Source: Cladocopium goreaui
Taxonomy: Eukaryota; Sar; Dinophyceae; Suessiales; Symbiodiniaceae
Direction of reading: 5' to 3'
Assembly (NCBI GenBank): GCA_947184155.2
Contig: CAMXCT020003746.1
Coordinates: forward strand, 382,501 to 446,500
DNA: 64,000 nucleotides
Shown here: one piece after another, positions 37,861 through 50,589 of the stretch
Numbering within the stretch: position 1 is the stretch's first letter
Layout: each line of letters opens with the position of its first letter
Notes under the pieces: model-generated
The model's database searches: none
Told to the model about the DNA's origin: nothing
Seen by the model: the letters and a program-made list of their open reading frames with translations, nothing else
Translations under genes and position numbers: made by a program

Positions 37861-38034
37861 ACTCGAAAAATAGAGGAACTAAGGTGACAAAGAAGTACTG
37901 TTTCCGCAAATGTCTGTTTTCCTCTGTCCGCTTGTGACGAAGTCTTGTGTTTACCTAGGTCGAGCTCTAGAGCCAGAACAGTTACATGGATAACAATGTA
38001 CCTGAGGCATGGTAGATCATGTACCTTTCAAGTC
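37861..38034 (-). repeat. 5' LTR of the copia element
   Basis: On the minus strand it begins GACTTGAAAGG and ends TTTTTCGAGT. It carries the promoter of the element by position. It lies 41 bp downstream of the stop of the beta-hydroxylase-like gene. Confidence 0.92.
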
Positions 38035-38075
38035 AGTGCCAGAAGAGTCATAACGAATAGTAGAGGATCATAAGT

Positions 38076-39626
38076 TCATAAGGAGTCACCCATCTTCTTG
38101 TCGCAATGGAGCGGCAAAGCAGAAGAATCCTGCGCTGAACTTCTCCAGTGCAAGTCGCAAGGATGACAAATCCACGCGAGCAAGATATAACGAGCCTCAA
38201 TCCCTCGATGACGCACCCCGTGGAAAAATGTATCATCAAACACCACTGCTTTGCCTTCGGACCAAGTCACCGTTTCGTTGGCTACCCACATCTCTGCACC
38301 AGGTGGTGTTATCAATCCCAGGTGAATTGCTAAACTTGGCTCTGTGGCAAAGTGGGGTTTTATTTCAGAGCCCGGAAGAAGTCGCGCAAAGGCAACCCCG
38401 GCATTGGGCACGCGCTCTGAGAAACAGTGCGCATTGATTTCAGGACGCTCTTCCAACAACGCACAGCTTTGCGGAGTGTAAGGACATACTGCAGTGCGGT
38501 TGCCTTGGCGGATCAGATCCAGGAGGCCCCAGTCTTTCGGAAGTGGAGTAAACTCTGTTTGTTGTTCCTGCACTGTTCGGAAAAGCTCATCGTAGTCCAT
38601 ATCAGCAAGTATCAATCTATCAAGTTCAGCACGGAAAATGTGGGCATGTTCTTCCAGGAAGTTGGCAAGGGGTGGCCACGCAGAGCGCGGCCAAACTGGC
38701 CAGTGCTGGGAACTGCGCAGAAGATCATCGTTGTGATTGGCCCTGTAGGGACCTTGACCTGGAAGCAAGCTTCGATGGTGTGCGAAGTAGGGCAACATCC
38801 GCATCGTCTTGAGGTGTGCCTCTGCCAAACGGAAGTGCTCAGCAGCACCCTTCAAATCTTTATAAGCTGCCAACTGCTTGGCTATTTCCACCAGCAACAG
38901 TAGTACGAAGCGCCAGCGCCACGGGCATTTCCTTGCTTCAAATTCTATTTGAGCTATGCCCGGTGAAGAACAGCTTCCAGCCACGCTGGCCGTGTGCAGG
39001 CTGGCAGACAAAGATACAATTTCGATACTTGGACCTAGAAGCCGGTTGTCTTCATCATCTGGCGGGTGTAAGCCCCACCAAAAGTACAGGAAAAGCATTT
39101 GGCCCACACCAATTGCATATTTGAAGTGGTCAGGGCTGGCCAAGCTGAAGCTTGCCAATTCTTTCAGCTGCTTCAAAGTTGATGCCCTCAACTGGAGATC
39201 ACTCGCCAAATAAGGTGGATCTTTCTTCGTGTAGAGCCCTTTCATCCAGGCTGCTAGCAAGCCAAAGCTTAGCTCTTCTTCGTTGGTAGCATCTCCACGC
39301 TGATTTGACTCCCACAATTCATGCACGCACTGAGGTAGAATCTTGATGCACTCGTCCATTTCAGTCACTCCTGCTGCAAGCGTGCCTCTGGCAATGCTCA
39401 ATTGCAGTAGTATGAGGACTAAAGTTAGCATCTTTGCAATATTGCCTGCAGTGCTGAAACCTAACCCATCAATCGCTGGAATTTCACTTCCCAATACGGA
39501 TGTCACACAGGCATAGCCACATGCAAAGCTGGCTTGATCTGGCGTGGCTTGAACCTTTTCATCTCGCAGCATGGGCATTAAGATCCAAGTTATGATGTCT
39601 GATGCACGGAAAATTATCATCATCAT
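38076..39626 (-). CDS. Aspartyl/asparaginyl beta-hydroxylase-like 2-oxoglutarate dioxygenase
   Basis: A single-exon frame of 516 residues starts at ATG 39,626. The C-terminal 130 residues match the aspartyl/asparaginyl beta-hydroxylase fold: SEIKPHFATEPSLAIHLGL, then VVFDDTFFHGVRHRG and the following arginine. The iron ligands would be His425 and His469, with Arg479 binding 2-oxoglutarate; all are present. A hydrophobic stretch at about 66-80 (LTLVLILLQLSIARG) suggests a membrane anchor or signal, as in ER-type enzymes of this family. The middle is helical (FRLAEAHLKTMRML). The substrate cannot be told. Two further Met codons at the start leave the exact start open. The copia 5' LTR begins 41 bp past the stop, which may affect its 3' end. 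Confidence 0.85.
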   Translation of the reverse strand: MMMIIFRASDIITWILMPMLRDEKVQATPDQASFACGYACVTSVLGSEIPAIDGLGFSTAGNIAKMLTLVLILLQLSIARGTLAAGVTEMDECIKILPQCVHELWESNQRGDATNEEELSFGLLAAWMKGLYTKKDPPYLASDLQLRASTLKQLKELASFSLASPDHFKYAIGVGQMLFLYFWWGLHPPDDEDNRLLGPSIEIVSLSASLHTASVAGSCSSPGIAQIEFEARKCPWRWRFVLLLLVEIAKQLAAYKDLKGAAEHFRLAEAHLKTMRMLPYFAHHRSLLPGQGPYRANHNDDLLRSSQHWPVWPRSAWPPLANFLEEHAHIFRAELDRLILADMDYDELFRTVQEQQTEFTPLPKDWGLLDLIRQGNRTAVCPYTPQSCALLEERPEINAHCFSERVPNAGVAFARLLPGSEIKPHFATEPSLAIHLGLITPPGAEMWVANETVTWSEGKAVVFDDTFFHGVRHRGIEARYILLAWICHPCDLHWRSSAQDSSALPLHCDKKMGDSL

Positions 39627-42600
39627 TATGTAAAATTAATATAAATTAGTAACATCCCCGGCACACCTGTCACATTCTTTGAAAGTTTCACAGGAAAAGA
39701 AACATCGCTGGAGGCACGATGTTGAAGCCGCATGCCCCGGCTCACAAGAATCTTCCTCAATCAGGCTAGAGCTACGAGTCTGCCACTGAGAATCTCAAAC
39801 AGACTCCTGGGGCTTCCGGGGCTTCTGGGGCTTCTAGCTTCCAACCAGCGCCGACGCCATCAGCAAAGGTAGGACCAGCTGCCGCTACATCCGCAGGTGG
39901 CCTTGAAATTTTGAGTCCAGGGGCGAAAAGTGCTGAAAATCTCCAGATTCTACACCTGAAACCTGACTGCAAGCATCCTATTGCACCAAGGCTCGGCAGC
40001 ATCTTCCATGGATAGCTTTGGACGGTCTCCTACAGGGCTCCCGTTGCAACTGTAATGGATGGAAAATAAAAAGCACCAGTCACGTTCATAGGATAAACGT
40101 TCCAACATTAAAATGAATAATTTCAAAGTGGTGTAGTGGAATCCTCAGCTTCCGATGCAGGTCTTTTTGACCCTAGGCTATCGTGCTTCAAGAATCAACG
40201 TGGGAATCATGAAATTTGACCGCCGGCCTCTTTTGCTTCCAACTTCATTTGCTTCCTGGCAACTTGTTGGGTGCATGCGACAAAACGGCAAACAAAACTT
40301 GAAGCATGTGGGCGGCAGAGTAGCCCCCATCCAAGCGGTGCACTTTGCTAGCAGGACGAATGCTAAGTAGATTAAGTAACAAGTATAGCAAGTGACTTGC
40401 AAATCTGTTGCCAGAAAGTGCAGCAAAGCGTCTTCCCTGGAATGCACACTGCCTCGGCAAATCTCAGCAAACAGGCGTAGATCGTAGAAGGTCTTTCCGG
40501 AAACAGTCCAGTTAGGCTTGGAGAAAATTGCCTAAATGCAAACCATGGAACTGTCAGTGACCCCAGCAAAGCTGCGACAATGGCAAGCTTCCAAACCCTA
40601 GCCGCATCTATGCCTCCTGAAGCAAAGCCAAAGCTCCAAAGCGATTGACCGTCTGGATGTGGGCAAATGGTTTGTTTCTTTCTGCTTGCCTCCCTTGGCA
40701 TGCCTGGCTGCCCCCGTGCTGCAGGGTGAAAGATCATTCCCTCTGGACTTTACAGTTCAGAGTGTGACTGGGTCAGTGTTGAGGACTGGTGCGGTCCTCG
40801 TCTCATAATGTCATTGGCGGTGCCAAAGTGGGGGTACCTAAGTCCCGCTAAAAAGGATCTGTGTTCCAGAATCTGACTCAGATCTTGCAAAGACTTAGTC
40901 ATTATCAGTCAGTCCTCTCAACACTCCTCTCGTCAAATACGGTGGTCCCAAGGCCAATCAGTTGCAGACGTGATAGACGCTGGCGTGAAATCCTGGACGC
41001 ACTTTCCATTTTGCTTGCAAGGTCTTGTAAGACTCTTGGCTGCAATCAATGTGTTGTGGCCTTGCCATGCCTTGCCTTCAAATCCTGCAATATTTGGCTC
41101 GAAGATTCAGAAACTTGGCTTGAAATAGTGGAGAGAGCGGCTGACTGATGGAACTGTGGAGCTGCCGCCACTGCCACTGATGCCTGGAGAAGCGATTCGA
41201 ATGCCGTTATCGTTCAAAACAGAGCAGCTCGGCATAGCTGGGCAATGCTCGGCACGCCTGGTTGAGAAACAACAGAGCCGTCAGAGCCCATACCCGCCAT
41301 ACCCGCCATCCCTGCACCTCAAGGCACAAAGGGCACAATGATTTTTGGTATCACGTAACGATGTCCGCACCGTGCACTCTTAGCCGTCTTACCTCAAATT
41401 GCCAGGGTGCTGATGATCTCAGGCTGCTAAAAATGATCATGACCTCATCGCAGAACAAGTGCTTCAACCCAAAAATCACAGTAGACCTACAGTAGCTCAA
41501 ATCAGGAACTCATGGCAAAAACGCGGTTTGTGGGAACAAAGTCTGAGGCACTTGAAATGCTTGCAAGCAGCTTCTGCCTTTGAGGAATGTATTTAGTAGG
41601 CTCACCGCAAAAGCTGGCATTCCGGCAGCAAGCATGGCTTGAGCACAAACGTCTGCCTTTCGCAAACCTTCACAAACATCCAACGCACTTTTATTCACGA
41701 TAGAGGCATAGTGGGCCATTGACACTTTCAGGCACTATATGGCACTATACACTCATCACAATCTTGTCTTTTCTATCTGGCATGACAAATACCTTGGAAG
41801 CATTCAAACAAATGAAAGCCTGATGCATGTGCTGCAGCTCCGGACTGAAATTAAGCACATATGCATAGTCGTGCAAAGAAAGTTTAAGGTTTGCAAAAAT
41901 GTGTGAAAGTGCAGCAATCAGCAGAGTCTGCTACTACCTCAGCTTCCAAAACAGATCTTGCAACATCTTTCAACATGATTAAGCATACTTTGCCTGAACA
42001 AGTGGGGCCAGTGGGGCAAGCAGCAGGACAGTGCCCCAGCCCTTCATGGGCTAAAGCAAGTCCTGGAACCAGGTCTCCGAACAGCGAACTTATGAAACTT
42101 GCAAGGTGAGGCCCCCTAGGCCCCTAGGCCCTAGATAGTGAACTTGACATATAACTTGGTTAGCTAGGGTTTGTGGGTGGATATGACTATAGTGACTATA
42201 GTCAATGGGGTTTACAAACCAACTTGCAACCGGGGGGTGCACCTTTCACCTTGTGTGAGGGTGCTCAACATATCATTCCAAACATTCCAAAACACAACAA
42301 TAGTAAATTCATTTCAAGACTGTGCAACGTTGTGATTCTATACTATACTGCATCAGATGTTGCATGGGAAGTCGACAGGGGCTCAAATAGATCCTCAGGA
42401 ATCTGAATTCACTTGAGTGCACGTAGCGGACGTAGCGCATTAGTAAAGACAAACTTGGTCCTGGCCTGGGTGACCAACTGCACCCCACTTGCACGGAGAC
42501 CCGGCTCTGAGACCCGAGAGGCTGCAGTGTTTCACACGTTGCAAGGCTTGGCTTGAGGGCTTGAGGGCTTGAAGGATCTTCATGTTTTCACCGAGCACTG

Positions 42601-44060
42601 CACCAGAGTCCATTGTCCAGGAAAAAAAACATCTATATAATATATCAGTCTATCAGCATCTATCAGTGCATCTATCATGAGCTGAGGGTGGCACGGCATT
42701 GGGCCCTGAACGGGGCCAATGTTGAATGAGAAGACGACTCGCCTCACATTCCAGGCACTGGCTGGCACTGGCTGGCACTGGCTGGCAGCTGCAGTACATG
42801 TGGTTTCCTCTTTGCCAAAATGTCAAAGATGTAACGGGAACGACCAAGCAGACCACAGCGGCGGGGTCCCTTTCGAGTCAGGATTGGTCCTTGGCTCAGA
42901 CTGAATTCAAATGGAAGACGGTCAGACGGGCTCTGGTTCCTTCAGAGGTGGTGATCTCTGGTGATCTCTGGTGACTCTGTATGACTTCAGGATTCAGTCG
43001 TAAGCTGCTTGCTGCGGAGCCGTCACTGTTGCCATGTGACTAAGCCAAGACCTAGTTGTGCTGGGGTTGCAAATGCCACTTGCAAAAAGGCGGCATGCAC
43101 AACACAAGATGTGAAGAGTTCTAAAGCCTCACTGACTGTGTAAAAGGACCATAAACAGAGAACAAGTGCAACAAGTACAAAGACGGAGATCATTGAATCA
43201 CGAACATCATTCCAATTGGAACACTGTCCCCATTTAGACGCTTCAGATGTCACACTTCATGCGGTGTTTGCAGGGTTTTGACTCTCTCACCCTTGTGCCC
43301 CTCACAGTCCCTTTTCCCCACAGGAAACACATCTCCCAAAACGGGGATTCACTGGAATCACCTTCAGAGTGCAGCATTGCTATCTGAGAACACCTTCAAG
43401 TTTCTGTAAGACAAGGGCCTTGGGGGTAACATATGATTCCCAATGATTATAAACTATTGTCAGCCGGGACACTGCCACTTGCAACTGCAAGCTCTATGCA
43501 CTTCATCCAAGGCCCACCCCGTAAGGCATCCAAGGCCCACCCCGTAAAGTGCATGTGCGAGTTCATTCAAGTTCATGCGAATTCAAATCAACATTTACAT
43601 GCCGCCGTATCCCACTAAAATCACAGGGTAGCATCAATAAAGTGCCAGCGGAGATGAATGCTAGCATGCCCCCACCCCACCCTCAGCCAACCTCTCCCCA
43701 TCCCACCCCATTCGTGAGCACGTTTACAGGTTCCGATTAGCGTTGACATGCCCCACCCGAGTCAACGCCACCCAACCGACTTGCGGCATTGAGTACATAT
43801 GCATGCTTAGTGCTGAAGTAGCGAAAAAAAGAAGGATGCATCCATGATCATCCATGATTCCTTCCATTATCTGACAGTCAAACAGAGATGCAATCTGTTA
43901 CCCTCCTCTCCGTTCAGGCTATATAAAGGAGATACTCTCCGAAGGACTCTGATAGCCCGGAGGAAAGTTTCAGCAACAATTGCAATGACAAAATTGACTT
44001 GAATCACCTCATATAAAATAGGTCAAAACATGACTATGGAGGAAATGAAGATTGAAGAAG
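39627..44060. other. Non-coding or unresolved stretch
   Basis: No frame on either strand is convincing. A minus frame near 40,620-40,500 contains a hydrophobic segment (VWKLAIVAALLGSLTVPWF) that could be an exon. A family-C MITE remnant lies at about 42,130-42,255 (GGGGTTTACAAACCAACTT). A small CTGGCTGGCA tandem occurs at 42,755-42,790. Confidence 0.35.
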
Positions 44061-44065
44061 ATTTA

Positions 44066-45521
44066 AATATACATACATACATACATACAAACATACATTA
44101 CATACACACATACACACATACACACATACACACATACACACATACACACACACATGCACACATCCACACATACACACATACACACATACATACATACATA
44201 CATACATACATACATAAAATACCATACCATACATTACATTACGTTACATTACATTACATACATACCATAACAAACAAACACACAAACATACATACATACA
44301 TACATACACATTACACTACATAACATTGCATTGCATGGCATTGCATTGCAAAACATTACATTACATTACATTACACTGCATTACATTACATTACACTACA
44401 GTACATTACATTACATTACATACATTACATACATTACATACATTGCATACATTGCATACATTGCTTACATTGCATACATTGCATGCATTGCATACATTAC
44501 ATACATTACATACGTTACATACATTACATTCATTACATGCATTACATACATTACATACTTTACATACATACCATCCAATACCATACATAGCACACATAGC
44601 ATTCATACCCCCACAAAACGCACAAAACATACATAACACACAAAACACACATAACAAACAAAAATAACATACATAACATAACAAAACATAACAAAACATA
44701 ACACAACAATACTTAACAAAACATAACATAACATAAACACATACATACATACATACATACAAACATTACATTGCATTACCTTACATTACATCACATCACA
44801 TTACATTACACTACATTACATAAATACATACATACCATACATACCGTTACCATACATACCATACATACCATACATACCATACATACCATACATACCATAC
44901 ATACCATACATACCATACATACCATACATACCATACATACCATACATACATACATACATACATACATACATACATACACACATACATACGTACAAACATA
45001 CATACATACATACACACACACATACATACATACATACATTCATACATACATACATACATTACTTACTTACATACATTCTTTACATACACTACTTGCATAC
45101 GTGCATACATACATTACATGCATACACTACATACACATACACACACATACATACATACATACATGCATGCATACATACATACATGCATACGTTACATTAC
45201 ATTACATTACATTGCATTGCATTACATTACGTTACATTACATTACATACATTGCCTACATTACATTACATACATTACATTACATACATACATTACATACA
45301 TACATTACATACTTACATTACATTACATTACATTACATCACATTACATTACATACATACATACATTGAATACATTACATTACATTACATTCCATTCCATT
45401 ACATTACGTTACATTACATACATACATACATTACATACATTACATTACATACATACATTACATACATACATGACGTTACATTGCATTGCATTACATTACG
45501 TTACGTTACATTACATTACAT

Positions 45522-45554
<33 letters not shown>

Positions 45555-46365
45555 GCATACATACATACATACGTTACATTACATTACATTGCATTGCATT
45601 ACATTACGTTACGGTTTGTTACATTACATTACATTACATTACATACATACATACATACATTACATACATTACATTACATACATACTTTACATATATACAT
45701 TACATACATACATTACATGCATTACATTACATTACATTACATTCCATTACGTTACATTGCATTACATTACATTTACATTTACATTTACATTTACATTACA
45801 TTACATTACATTACACACATTACATACATACATTACATACATTACATTACATTACATTACATTACATTACATTACGTCACATTACATTACATTACATACA
45901 TACATACATTGAATACATTACATTACATTACATTCCATTACATTACGTTACATTACATACATACATACATACATTACATACATTACATTACATACATACA
46001 TTACATACATACATGACATTACATTGCATTGCGTTACATTACGTTACGTTACATTACATTACATTATTTACATACATACATACATACATACATGCATACA
46101 TACATACATACGTTACATTACATTACATTGCATTGCATTACATTACATTACATTACAATACAATACATTACATACATACATACATTACATACATTACATT
46201 ACATACATACTTTACATACATACATTACATACATACATTACATGCATTACATTACATTACATTACATTACATTACATTACATTACATTACATTACATTAC
46301 ATTACATACATACATTACATTACATTACATTGCATTACATTACATTACATTACATACATACATAC
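44066..46365. repeat. 2.3-kb array of ACAT/ACATT repeats
   Basis: The array is a mix of (ACATAC)n, (ATTAC)n and (ACATACATT)n blocks, with higher-order duplications: a block around 45,350-45,720 is repeated near 45,890-46,240 with few changes, including TACATTGAATACATTACATT. Long open frames on both strands are artefacts of the repeats. Confidence 0.95.
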
Positions 46366-46369
46366 ATGA

Positions 46370-47085
46370 CGGTTTGCCAACATGTCTTTTCCGGTTTGGG
46401 TTGCTAAATCGTAATTCCTTGCGTGCGGCTTCTTGGCTGGTCTTTCAAACCATGGCTTACCTAAATAGCCTGAAACTCTGCATTTGATCTTTCATGTTTG
46501 AAGACGTAGCTGCGTAGCTAAGACCAGCAGTAAATGCTAGCGCGCGTCTATATGAAGTGGGTGCCGCTGCTAGTTATTAGTGGGTGCGGCTGCTAATTTT
46601 TAGTGGTGGAACTAGAATATCTGCAGGGCTGTCACTGTTGATTTTTTCAACAAACAGGATAAACTACAAGTTCTCTGGTGGCGGCTGGGCCAAGGGTCAA
46701 CCAAAACCGTTTTTTGAAACTTTTGCTGGCGCAATGCTAGCGCGGATCTAGCAGGTAAAATTACGTACAAATTTGCAAAATTGAGCCACAACCGGAAATT
46801 GTTGAGTAGCAAAGAAATTCACTAAGACATCCTTAGGTTTAAGGAGCTAAGTTACATCCTGACTGTTCTTCATGTTGAAAAACAAGCAAACAGGACACAC
46901 AAAAAGAATTCTTGAACATGGGTGTTGAAAAAAACTAGCGCAAACCTAGCGGGTTTGCTAGCCCTGCCTTGCAGGATTGGTGAATGTAGTTGCGTGCCGC
47001 CTGACAACGAAGAGGAAAACCACTAGGTCCACACCAATTAACAACAACTAGTACTAAATGCCTGTCAGCTATTTGTGGCAAAGGG
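46370..47085. other. Unique spacer between two satellite arrays
   Basis: About 700 bp of ordinary composition has no supported gene. It contains several CTAGCG-type words (GCTAGCGCG at 46,536, 46,735 and similar near 46,935). Confidence 0.4.
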
Positions 47086-47087
47086 TC

Positions 47088-47702
47088 ACATACATACATA
47101 CATACATACATACATACATTACATTACATTACATTGCATTACATTACATTTACATTTACATTTACATTTACATTTACATTTACATTACATTACATTACAC
47201 ACATTACATACATACATTACATACATTACATTACATTACACTACACTACATTACATTACATTACATTACCATACATACATACATACATACATACATACAT
47301 ACATACATACATACATACATACATACATACATTACATACATTACATACATTACATACATTACATACATTACATTACATTACATTACATTACATTACATTA
47401 CATTACTTACATGCATACATTACATTACATTACACTACACTACATTATATTACATTACATTACATTACACTACATACATACATACATACATACACACATC
47501 ACATACATTACATAAATTACATACATTACATACATTACATACATTACCTTGCCTTGCCTTGCCTTACCTTACATTACATTACATTACACACATACATACA
47601 TACAAACATAAATACATTACATTACATTACGTTACGTTACGTTGCGTTACGTTACACTACATTACATTACATTACATTACATACATACATACATACATAT
47701 AT
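47088..47702. repeat. Second ACAT/ACATT array
   Basis: The units are the same as in the 44-46 kb array, including the (ACATTT)n block seen there at about 45,765-45,800. The two arrays probably share origin. Confidence 0.95.
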
Positions 47703-48599
47703 TTGTTCAAGCCCCGACCAACTTGCTGAAAGTTGGTCACAGTCAAATGCTGATTGTGGTACGGAGGCCCGGCAGCTGCTGATGGCTGGGCATCTTGCGG
47801 AAAGAAAACGAGGTCACCGGATCTGCCAAACAGAGTAACAGCCCGCGGTCTACACATGACCACAGCAAGGGAAAATCGTGCCTCGGAGAGTGAAAAAAGG
47901 ACCTCCCAAATGGTGGGCTGTGTCCTCAAGTCAGCTAGGGTCACCACCGTCACTTCCGGTCCAAGCTAGACAAATCAGCTGCATCCAATTGTTACAAGAT
48001 CTTGCAAGCTGTGGCAGCTATGGTGAGCTGATGAATTGCAAGAGGAAACCTCTCGGATCCCCGAAGCGAAGTTTCCCGGCAGCTTCACCCGCCTCTCAGC
48101 TGCGCAGATGCGCAGATAGTAGTGCCATGGTGTGACACTATGTGTGACCAAACTTGCAGCCAGCGGCTTTGCTCGAAAAAGGGTGAAGAAAAACACCACT
48201 ATCACCGTGACAATAATCACAACAAATACTTCAAGCAGCTCCCAGCAGGAGCAGCTTCTGCCACTTTTCATGACTCTTCGGCCAAGCTCATCAAAATGAG
48301 CAATTATCGCCGCCTTGTCTGCCTTAGCTTGTCGAAGGAAGTTTGGAAGTCAAACTTCCGACAATATGCACAGATGAAAAGCAGAGATGGGAAGAGTCAG
48401 CGAAGAGAAGAGAAGAGAAGAGAAGAAAGAAGATCAAAAAAGAGAAAGTCTCAGAAGAAAGAAGATCCAGGTGCGCAAAAAGGTAGGAAAGTCGTCGCAA
48501 AACGCTGTGTTTTACGAGTGATTTGTGGCTCTGGAGGGTCGGAAAGTAGGCTCGCTAAAGCGGCGGGTCCGGAGCCATGTGGTCAGATGAGAGGTGAAA

Positions 48600-49010
48600 A
48601 GTTGCACGCCGTCGTGGCGCGAAGCACATTTCCAAGGCAAAATGTGCAAAGCATGTCATGTTCGGACCACTTTTGGAAGTTGAGATGTCGAAAAAGTGCA
48701 CGCTGTTGTGGCGCGAAACACATTTCCAAGTCAAAATTGCACAAAACACCTCAGTGTCGGACCACTTTTGGAAGATGACATGTCGACAAAGTGCACGCCG
48801 TTGTGGTGCGAAGCACATTTCGAAGTCAAAAGTTTAAAAAACTAACGAGTTCGGAGCACTTTTGGAAGTTGAGATGTTGAAAGTGCACGCCGTTGTGGCG
48901 CGAAGCACATTTCGAAGTCAAATGTGTAAAAAACTGACGGGTTGGGAGCACTTTTTGACGTTCAGATGTCGTTTTGCGTGGTAGGCGCGAAGGATTCTGC
49001 ACGTTGCCAG
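48600..49010. repeat. Four tandem copies of a ~94-bp unit
   Basis: The landmark GCACGC...GTTGTGGCGCGAAG recurs at 48,604, 48,698, 48,793 and 48,885, followed each time by CACATTTC and CACTTTTGGAAGTTGAGATG-like text. Confidence 0.85.
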
Positions 49011-49039
49011 AAGTGAGCAAAACGTGAGGGTTTTGTAGC

Positions 49040-49765
49040 ATTACACTACACTACACTCCACTATCCTACAGCTACAACTACCACTACACCTACACTACAT
49101 TCCACTACACGACACTACATTACACTACACTCCACTACACTACACTCCATTACACTACACTACATTACACTACACTACAGACACTACACTACATTACACT
49201 ACACTACATTACACTACACTACACTACATACACTACACTAACTACAACTACAACTATGCTACATTACACTACGCTACACTACACTACACTACACTAATTA
49301 CACTACGCTACACTCCACTCCACTACGCTACACCTACACCTACAACTACAACTGCAACTTCAACTACAAGTACACTACATTACATTACACTGCACTAATT
49401 ACGTTACGCTACACTACATTACACCACATTACACTAGCTACAACTACAACTAAAGCGACAACTACAACTACAATACATTGCAGTACATAACACTACACCA
49501 CACTACAACTACACTACACTAATTACATTACACTACGCCACACTACACCACACCACACTACACTACACCACACCACACTACACTACACTACACTCAATTA
49601 CACTACGCTACACTACCCTACCCTACATTTCATTACATTACACTACACTCATTACACCACCACAAATGCAGCTGCAACTACACTACACTAATTACACTAC
49701 ACCACAACTACAACTCCACTACACTACAACTACAACTACAGCTGCACTACACCACACTACATCCA
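49040..49765. repeat. (ACTAC)n-type array
   Basis: Degenerate ACTAC and ATTAC pentamers with interspersed CAACTACAACTAC. The equivalent shorter array in copy 1 lies at 15,115-15,425. Confidence 0.9.
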
Positions 49766-50589
49766 GCAGTTGTGGGTGAGGTGACCGACCAGGTGACCAC
49801 TGCAACCATTGCAACCACTCCAAAAAACACAGCTCTAACCACCTTTCGGTCCATCAGTGGATTCGCTCTGCCATCCGTGATTCATAACAACCAACCTCTC
49901 CTATAGGTTTCCTATTTTTGAAACTTCCGCCACCGCCTTGTGCGGTACTACTGGTATGTTGAGGTACGAGTAAAACAAACACGAAGGGATGCAGTAGTCG
50001 ACTGTAATAGAATGCAATCGAATGTACTCGAAATCACCAAAAGGCAGGCTACAGTACTGCTGCCCGGAAACAATTCTTCCAATTTCTTCCAAGTTCTTCG
50101 ATTTGATGCGCCTAAAGTATTTGCAAGGCAACGGCTAAGGCCAGGGCAGGCAATGGGTCATTGCAAGTTGCAGCCCTTACAAACTCATCTGCAGATGGTC
50201 GTGGCCAAAGGTCAAAGGAAGCTTGATGGACGACGCTATCGGCAAGACCTCACGGGATGCAACTCCTGCTTCCAACCCCGAGGTTCCATCAATCTCCATG
50301 TCATGAAATTTCCATCAATTTCCATGGTCCTTCCCAGTGGACTTGCCAGAATTGCAAACTTGGCCTTCAGCGTTGCCATCCTCGAAAACGCCAGGGAAAT
50401 TATCTTCGGCATGCCTCACATGAGCCCCAAGAACATGCTCCCACTCTCGTCGAAAAGACTCCTGGCATGAGGGCTCAAACTGGCTTCAACTCCTATCTCA
50501 ACAACTCGCTGAGTAGCTGTGGGGCATGCGTCAAATCTTGGCAATCAAATGCAAACAATCAAAATCAGTGTCAAATAGATCAAATAGAT

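Larger units (their letters stand above)
26101..38034 (-). mobile_element. Ty1/copia LTR retrotransposon, nearly intact, 11.9 kb
   Basis: Two near-identical 174-bp LTRs flank gag and pol on the minus strand. Order after the 5' LTR (right side): primer-binding site, Gag with zinc knuckle, RING-H2 and protease-like motif, then Pol in the -1 frame with integrase before reverse transcriptase and RNase H. Integrase ahead of RT is the defining copia order. Both reading frames are uninterrupted, so the copy could be active. LTR ends lack the usual TG...CA and no target-site duplication is visible at the flanks (ATAAA against AGTGC). The type resembles copia elements reported from Symbiodinium that have captured methyltransferase domains. 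Confidence 0.93.
48332..49925. repeat. Dispersed repeat, copy 2
   Basis: It starts CGAAGGAAGTTTGGAAGTCA and ends near CTCCTATAGGTTTCC. It is collinear with copy 1 (14,791-16,545) but lacks its minisatellite insert. It contains four copies of a 94-bp unit and a longer (ACTAC)n array (49,040-49,760). It has no coding frame shared with copy 1. Confidence 0.8.

Noticed and set aside
44771-46369. 532-codon plus-strand open frame of Tyr/Ile/Thr/His repeats
   Set aside because: It lies entirely within the ACAT/ACATT array. Other frames on both strands are also open, as expected from the repeat alone.
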